From positions 1-10,056 of the forward strand of contig JAJRRZ010000183.1 of the NCBI GenBank assembly GCA_024279045.1: a stretch of DNA of 10,056 nucleotides, read 5' to 3'. The DNA comes from Alphaproteobacteria bacterium (lineage in GTDB: Bacteria > Pseudomonadota > Alphaproteobacteria > Rhizobiales > Aestuariivirgaceae). Positions 6,379 through 10,056 of the stretch are shown here, in pieces. Under the pieces are notes generated by a model that saw only the letters and a program-made list of their open reading frames with translations, ran no database searches and was not told the origin of the DNA. Each line of letters begins with the position of its first letter. Within the stretch, counting starts at the first letter, position 1. The position numbers were made by a program, and so were the translations under genes.

Positions 6379-6534
6379 CGTTTCCCTTCCTTGTCCCTTG
6401 CCTGTGGCCTTGTCCCTGCTTTTCTGTCCTGTTTGCCTGCCTCGCTTGCCTGACCTGCTTGCCTTGCACGTCTGCCGTGCCTGTCTGCCGTGCCTGTCTG
6501 CCGTGCCTGTCTGCCGTGCTCCTGGGCAGAGTTT
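6379..6534 (-). other. U-depleted leader between nirF and nirDL
   Basis: On the coding strand, 149 nt (6527-6379) contain only two T residues (opposite 6453 and 6468). The stretch is made of AGGCA/ACAGG-like purine-rich words that degrade from exact repeats near nirF into looser ones near nirDL, ending in a strong ribosome site. It is not coding by itself and holds no stem-loop terminator. The other gaps inside this operon are 3 nt or overlaps. Confidence 0.7.
6471..6522 (-). repeat. 13-bp tandem repeat, four copies
   Basis: The plus-strand unit TCTGCCGTGCCTG begins at 6471, 6484, 6497 and 6510. The first three copies are identical and the last diverges after TCTGCCGTGC. On the nir transcript it reads CAGGCACGGCAGA. 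It lies 13 nt beyond the nirF stop codon. Such exact short repeats change copy number easily by slippage. Confidence 0.9.
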
Positions 6535-7767
6535 CTACAGTCCGATGCGGTGCGCCCTGGGCGTGAAGAAAATGCCCGACGGTGCACGCGCTTGCAGCGA
6601 AGTGATCTTCTTGAAGGTGTGCGTGTCGAAGATGTCGATGCGGTTCTCGTCGCGCACCGACATCCACACCTCCGCCCCGCGGCTGACGAACTCCATGTGC
6701 ATCACTCCGCGACCGGGCTTGAGTGTGTGCACCACCTTGCGCGAGGGGGTGTCGATGATCTGGATGATGTGATTGTCGGGTACGGCGAAGTTGACCCAGA
6801 GGAAGCGCCCATCAGGCCGCGCCATGACGAATACAGGCTGGCCAGCCACGGGAATGCGCCCGTTCAGCTCGAACGAACGCCCATCCATCACCAGCACCTC
6901 GTGCCGCCCCACGGCGGGCAGGAAGAAGTCGCCCCCCGCCTGTGTCCAGCCCTCCAGGTGGGGCATCTTGTAAACCGGCAGCTTTTTCTCGCCACGCCCG
7001 TAACCGTCGAGGATGCGCCGCACCTTCAGGCCCTCCGACGGCTCCTCGGCCCACAGGTCCACCAGCGCCATGCCATCCTCGCCGAACAGCCCGGCAATGT
7101 AGTAGCGGCCATCGGCGGTAATCAGCGCGTCATAGGGCTGATCTCCCGCCTGTCCGATACTCCGTACCCGCGGCGCTCCGGAGCCGGAAAAATCCGCCAT
7201 CCGGATGTCGCCTGCCTCATACAGCGAGAACAGGAAACGCCGCCCCGGCGCATCCACCAATCCGACGACCTTCGAGCGCCCGCCCGGCCAACTTGCCGGA
7301 ATGTCCGCCACCAGCGAGAGGTCATCGGCGGAAAATACCTTCACCCCGCCGGGTTTGTAGTTCGACACGGCTATCAGCCGCCCGTCGTCGGAGATTGCCC
7401 CGCCGATGGAATTGCCGCCCTGGATGATGCGCTTCACGATGCGCGGATGCAGCAGATCGACTTTCGTCAACCCGCCATCGCGCCCGAATATGTAGGCGAA
7501 GCGCTCGTCCGGCGAGAACACGGCGGAGGCATGCGACAAGTCGCCCAGCCCTTCCACCCGCGCCACTATCTGGCGCGCGGCATTGTCTACCACCAGCACG
7601 CTGCCGCTGGCGCGCTCGATGACGATGCCCAGCGTGCCCGTGCCGCGGCAGGTGCATTGCTCGTTGCCGCCAACGGCCTGTGTGCCCGGCATGACCGACG
7701 TTCCAGTAGTGGCCAGCCCGCCCAGGAGCCCCAATGCCCCGAACCCCAGCACATCACGGCGACGCAT
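6535..7767 (-). CDS. nirF: heme d1 biosynthesis protein NirF (periplasmic beta-propeller)
   Basis: This 410-aa protein belongs to the cytochrome cd1-like eight-bladed propeller family and is needed for a late, periplasmic step of heme d1 synthesis between the NirJ product and the final NirN dehydrogenation. The exact reaction is still debated. Hallmarks: GLGDLSHASAVFSPD (73-87, with conserved-type His79), FGRDGGLTKVDLL (94-106), GGNSIGGAISDDGR (117-130), and late blades ending in RDENRIDIFDTHTF (372-385). The N-terminus MRRRDVLGFGALGLLGG looks like a twin-arginine (Tat) signal. There is no lipobox, although C38 and C40 follow, so unlike some homologues it is not predicted as a lipoprotein. 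Its ATG (7767) lies within nirC (14-nt overlap), which supports coupling. Confidence 0.93.
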   Translation of the reverse strand: MRRRDVLGFGALGLLGGLATTGTSVMPGTQAVGGNEQCTCRGTGTLGIVIERASGSVLVVDNAARQIVARVEGLGDLSHASAVFSPDERFAYIFGRDGGLTKVDLLHPRIVKRIIQGGNSIGGAISDDGRLIAVSNYKPGGVKVFSADDLSLVADIPASWPGGRSKVVGLVDAPGRRFLFSLYEAGDIRMADFSGSGAPRVRSIGQAGDQPYDALITADGRYYIAGLFGEDGMALVDLWAEEPSEGLKVRRILDGYGRGEKKLPVYKMPHLEGWTQAGGDFFLPAVGRHEVLVMDGRSFELNGRIPVAGQPVFVMARPDGRFLWVNFAVPDNHIIQIIDTPSRKVVHTLKPGRGVMHMEFVSRGAEVWMSVRDENRIDIFDTHTFKKITSLQARAPSGIFFTPRAHRIGL

Positions 7768-8143
7768 CGGGAAAGCCCTCCTTCAGCTTGCGCGCGATCC
7801 ACAGCGCATCATTGCGCTGCAAAATGGCGCGCCACGGCGGCATCGGCGTGCCGGGAATGCCATCAAGGATGATTTCCGCCAGTGTTTCGGCATCTCGCCC
7901 GGCCAGGTTTTCGGGCAGCAGCGGCTTGCCCAGCCCGCCCTTCAGCGTCAGCCCGTGGCAGGAGCCACAATCCTGTCGCACCAGCCGCACCAGTTCCTGT
8001 TCCGGCTTTGACATGGGCAGGGTGGAAGCAGCCAGAGACGCGGAGGCATTACCACCCCACATCATCCACATCACAAGCACTCCTGCCGCCAGCAACAGAG
8101 CCAGAAGGAAATGCGCCCGATTGATCACTTGAAAATCCTGCAT
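7754..8143 (-). CDS. nirC: small c-type cytochrome NirC (c55x family)
   Basis: This 129-aa protein has a single hydrophobic helix (about 11-29) acting as signal peptide or anchor, so it is exported. One heme c site is present, C59-G-S-C62-H63, and a distal Met is expected at M101 in GTPMPPW. The tail ALWIARKLKEG is typical of monoheme cytochrome c domains. NirC cytochromes pass electrons to, or help mature, cytochrome cd1 nitrite reductase; they are co-transcribed with the heme d1 genes in denitrifiers. Start: ATG 8143 has GGGAGA about 9 nt upstream. It is the first gene of this operon, with an FNR-type palindrome centred 60 nt before the ATG. Confidence 0.88.
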   Translation of the reverse strand: MQDFQVINRAHFLLALLLAAGVLVMWMMWGGNASASLAASTLPMSKPEQELVRLVRQDCGSCHGLTLKGGLGKPLLPENLAGRDAETLAEIILDGIPGTPMPPWRAILQRNDALWIARKLKEGFPDASP

Positions 8144-8169
8144 GGCGCCGCTTCTCCCTGCCCATGCAG

Positions 8170-8175
8170 GCTATC
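8170..8175 (-). promoter_or_regulatory. possible -10 element of the nirC promoter
   Basis: On the minus strand the hexamer is GATAGC. The match to TATAAT is weak (positions 2-4), but the start it predicts, near 8163, would place the FNR-type box at about -40.5, close to the -41.5 usual for class II activation. The 5' leader would be about 20 nt. Confidence 0.35.
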
Positions 8176-8196
8176 ATTGCAGCGAGAGGCGCAGCA

Positions 8197-8210
8197 TTGA
8201 CCGCCGTCAA
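8197..8210 (-). promoter_or_regulatory. FNR/DNR-family binding site upstream of nirC
   Basis: TTGAC-CGCC-GTCAA is a perfect 5+4+5 palindrome of the CRP/FNR type (FNR/DNR consensus TTGAT-N4-ATCAA). It is the only such match noted in the non-coding parts of the window and lies just upstream of the first nir gene. Control by a low-oxygen or nitric-oxide responsive regulator (FNR, DNR or NnrR) is inferred. Confidence 0.7.
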
Positions 8211-8268
8211 ATGCGAGCAATGGCCATGCCGAAGCAAGAGAGGAATGCCGCCGCCGTCGTTGCCGGGC

Positions 8269-9408
8269 TCAATGCGGATTGGCGCCGAACCACTTGCGGT
8301 ACAGGCGTTGGTAATCGCCGCCTTCCAGCACCTGCAGCAATGCGCGGTTCAGTTCTTCGCGCAAGGGCGAGCCTTGCTGCAGGGCTATGCCGTAGTCTTC
8401 GCCCTTGAATACCGGTCCCACCACGACGAAGCGCCTTTGTGCATCATTCAGCACATGATACCGCAGCGCCGGAAAGTCATAGACCACCGCATCCACCTCG
8501 CCGCGCGCCAGCAAGTCGTAGGCCTGTTCGATGCGCGCCACCTCGCGCAGCCGCACTCCGGGCCGCTGCCGTAGCCAGGCAGCGCTGGTGGACTGCGCCA
8601 CCGTGGCCACCACGCGCCCGCGCAGGTCGTCCGGGCCGTTGATGTCGCCTTTCAGGTTGGCCACCGTGAGCGTGGCGGCAATGGTGGCGGTGAACCAGGC
8701 GTAGGCCATGTAGCCCACAACGATGAGCACCATGCTCACCGCCCGCCCCGCCTGTGTGCGCGGCACCTTGTCGCCATAACCAACGGTGGAGATGGTAACC
8801 AGCGCCCAGTAGGCGCCATCCCATATGCCATGCAGGTAGCTGCGATGAAAATGCTCTTCATTGCGCCGCCGTTCCACCAGCCAGATGAGATGAGCCGCCA
8901 GCAGGATGATGATCAGCAACGTGTAAAGCGCCAGCCGAAAGCCATGCGAGGCTGCCAGCCCGCGCAACACGTCTCTGGCTTGCGCCAGCAGCCCGCCGCC
9001 GTTGTCATTGCGCACCATTATTTGCAGGCCGGAGCGAAAATAGGGCTGGGAGAAATCCATCTGCCGTTCGCGTTCGGCGGTGATGGTGATGGCGGCAATG
9101 GCCACATCGCCCTTGCCGGCGCGAATATCGGCCAGCATCGTCTTCAGGTCGGGCAGCGGGCGAAAAGTGAAATCCCGCCCCATGCGGGCAGCCACGGCGC
9201 GCCACAGATCGATGGAAAAGCCACGCACGCCGCCTTGTTCATCCACCATGACAAACGGTGCGATGGGCTTGGTGAGAACCACCAGCGGCTGGCGCGAAGC
9301 ATCTTCATGCTGGCTGGCCTGCTGTGCGCGGGCGTTGATGTTCGCCACCAGCAACATGAGCGTTGCCAGCAACATCGGCAACAGCAATTTCCATCTGTTC
9401 GCAACCAT
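8269..9408 (-). CDS. ligand-gated K+ channel, prokaryotic ionotropic glutamate receptor (GluR0) type
   Basis: Product of 379 aa from the ATG at 9408, which has AGGGGG 6 nt upstream. An in-frame ATG at 9489 adds 27 unrelated residues before the signal peptide. Numbering from 9408: signal peptide about 1-28 (cleavage after ARA); solute-binding lobe 1 about 40-135; TM1 about 157-177; pore loop with filter T-V-G-Y-G-D at 208-213; TM2 about 222-245; lobe 2 from about 250, closing with the C-terminal segment. This split binding domain interrupted by TM1-pore-TM2 is the GluR0 topology. R113 (TITAER) and D311 (VVYD) occupy the positions that bind the alpha-carboxylate and amine of amino acids in this superfamily, so an amino-acid-like ligand is likely. 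GYG means K+ selectivity. It is on the same strand as nir but separated by 125 nt holding the nir promoter region, so a functional link is unproven. Confidence 0.9.
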   Translation of the reverse strand: MVANRWKLLLPMLLATLMLLVANINARAQQASQHEDASRQPLVVLTKPIAPFVMVDEQGGVRGFSIDLWRAVAARMGRDFTFRPLPDLKTMLADIRAGKGDVAIAAITITAERERQMDFSQPYFRSGLQIMVRNDNGGGLLAQARDVLRGLAASHGFRLALYTLLIIILLAAHLIWLVERRRNEEHFHRSYLHGIWDGAYWALVTISTVGYGDKVPRTQAGRAVSMVLIVVGYMAYAWFTATIAATLTVANLKGDINGPDDLRGRVVATVAQSTSAAWLRQRPGVRLREVARIEQAYDLLARGEVDAVVYDFPALRYHVLNDAQRRFVVVGPVFKGEDYGIALQQGSPLREELNRALLQVLEGGDYQRLYRKWFGANPH

Positions 9409-9499
9409 CCGCTCCCCCTGGCGATGCTGCGTTGCAAGGCCCGATTGCCAGCAGCAAGTGCAACTGGCGCCCCCGATTTTGCAGGGCATCCATTTGCAC

Positions 9500-9527
9500 T
9501 ACATAGTCGAACGCGAGCTGTCCACAA
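9500..9527 (-). promoter_or_regulatory. possible sigma-70 promoter for the channel gene
   Basis: Minus strand TTGTGG (9527-9522), 16-nt spacer, TATGTA (9505-9500). Both hexamers are moderate matches. The start would leave a leader of about 85 nt before the ATG at 9408. Confidence 0.25.
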
Positions 9528-9581
9528 AGCGATGCATGAACAGGAAAATGCCCCACATGACACATTGGAAACCGCAATGTC

Positions 9582-9600
9582 TTGCGCCGTGATGGCGCAA
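9582..9600. promoter_or_regulatory. perfect 7-bp inverted repeat upstream of the channel gene
   Basis: TTGCGCC-GTGAT-GGCGCAA, centred 183 nt before the channel start. The 5-nt spacer gives roughly one to two helical turns between half-sites, which suits a dimeric repressor or activator. It could instead be a small hairpin. The regulator is unknown. Confidence 0.35.
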
Positions 9601-9739
9601 AGCCATGCTATTTTTCCCCGATCAAAAAATTCTGCCATGTCGGCGCAGTGTCGCCGAAAGTCGGCACAATACACAGCCGTTCGGTAAGAAAAGCATTTTG
9701 GCTGACAGCATCGCCACAAGACTTTTTCACGACAGACTA

Positions 9740-9900
9740 GGGTATGGTCTCAATAAATGAGTGCTTTTCATGGGCATTTTGGCAAAATAGCAGCGGTTTT
9801 TCGTTCGCAGGCAATAGTGGAGCTATTGGCAAGAACGAAAAACCGTCTGATATGAAGCCAAAATGTACATGGGGAGTGCTCAAGTATTGAGTCCAGACCC
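9740..9900 (+). repeat. e1 hairpin repeat, copy C (complete, 161 bp)
   Basis: The left arm is 9740-9817, the centre TGGAG is 9818-9822, and the right arm is 9823-9900. TA lies on both sides (9738-9739 and 9901-9902), consistent with a TA target duplication. Terminal repeats are GGGTATGGTCTCAATA and, inward from the right, GGGTCTGGACTCAATA. It is close in sequence to copies A and B, with scattered differences such as GTACATGG where B has GCCCATGG. The right TA is followed by GGCTCCGGACTCA, resembling the e2 terminal repeat. Confidence 0.88.
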
Positions 9901-9912
9901 TAGGCTCCGGAC

Positions 9913-10056
9913 TCAATTGGACACTTCCGGAAACACCATGATTTGGCCGTGCTGGCTGGCAGGGGGAGCTTGATTGGCGGCTTGTGTGGCCTTCAGTCCT
10001 GGAGGCGGCTGCTTTTCAAGCCTGGAAAGCGGGGATTTTGTTTCATTTTTCCTCAA
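9913..10056 (-). CDS. possible C-terminal end of a protein entering from the right edge (unrecognised)
   Basis: The minus-strand frame is open for 47 codons from the window edge to a TGA at 9915-9913. The visible tail is rich in Pro, Gln and Ala (QPPPGLKATQAANQAPPASQ) and ends MVFPEVSN. No domain or motif is recognisable, and the composition suggests a disordered tail. The stop codon falls inside a sequence resembling an e2 terminal repeat. It is too short to prove coding; the rest lies outside the window. Confidence 0.35.
   Translation of the reverse strand: MRKNETKSPLSRLEKQPPPGLKATQAANQAPPASQHGQIMVFPEVSN

Larger units (their letters stand above)
9409..9739. other. gene-free stretch upstream of the channel gene
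   Basis: Frames here are short antisense or out-of-frame extensions of the channel gene and show no protein family features. A perfect inverted repeat (9582-9600) and a weak promoter-like pair are described separately. GTCGGC/TCGCCGA words cluster at 9639-9666. No RNA gene is recognised. The stretch ends at the e1 repeat. Confidence 0.5.

Noticed and set aside
6038..6667. coding extension through the 13-bp repeats on the minus strand (RQARQ-like peptide)
   Set aside because: The long frame exists only because the strand lacks U and hence stop codons. It overlaps nirF and nirDL in another frame and has no family match.
6490..7872. 460-codon plus-strand frame opposite nirF
   Set aside because: Antisense to nirF, low-information composition, and no family resemblance.
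8269..9408. simple amino-acid ABC transporter binding protein
   Set aside because: The binding domain is interrupted by two membrane helices and a TVGYGD pore loop, which a transport binding protein does not have.

Overview
The window looks like a stretch of a GC-rich proteobacterial chromosome, most likely a denitrifying betaproteobacterium of the Rhodocyclales/Sterolibacterium type. This placement is inferred from protein style and gene content; no search was possible. All seven confident genes lie on the minus strand, so the window reads biologically from right to left. A possible eighth, partial reading frame enters from the right edge.

Right part (about 8269-10056): a ligand-gated potassium channel of the prokaryotic glutamate-receptor (GluR0) type, preceded by about 330 bases without a gene. 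Beyond that lie a 161-bp hairpin repeat and a 47-codon open frame cut by the window edge.

Centre (3014-8143): a compact heme d1 biosynthesis operon, nirC-nirF-nirDL-nirGH-nirJ, serving cytochrome cd1 nitrite reductase. Both siroheme decarboxylase proteins are two-domain fusions. The operon appears to start at an FNR/DNR-type palindrome (TTGAC-N4-GTCAA) placed correctly for a class II activator site. Within the operon, the nirF-nirDL gap carries four 13-bp tandem repeats in a leader with almost no U. nirS, nirE and nirN are not in the window.

Left part (1-3013): a LOG-family nucleotide hydrolase and ribB. The ribB product is the RibBX form: an intact DHBP synthase domain followed by a GTP cyclohydrolase II-like domain that has lost its zinc cysteines.

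The most unusual content is a family of repeats in three places (1-278, 2609-2932, 9740-9900). Each full unit is exactly 161 bp, an imperfect palindrome of two arms of about 78 nt around a 5-nt centre, with related terminal inverted repeats and TA at the junctions. Two diverged subfamilies, here called e1 and e2, sit directly against each other, sharing one TA. One e1 copy is flipped relative to its e2 partner, and one e2 copy provides the stop codon of ribB. They look like non-autonomous, MITE-like elements; I do not recognise a named family.
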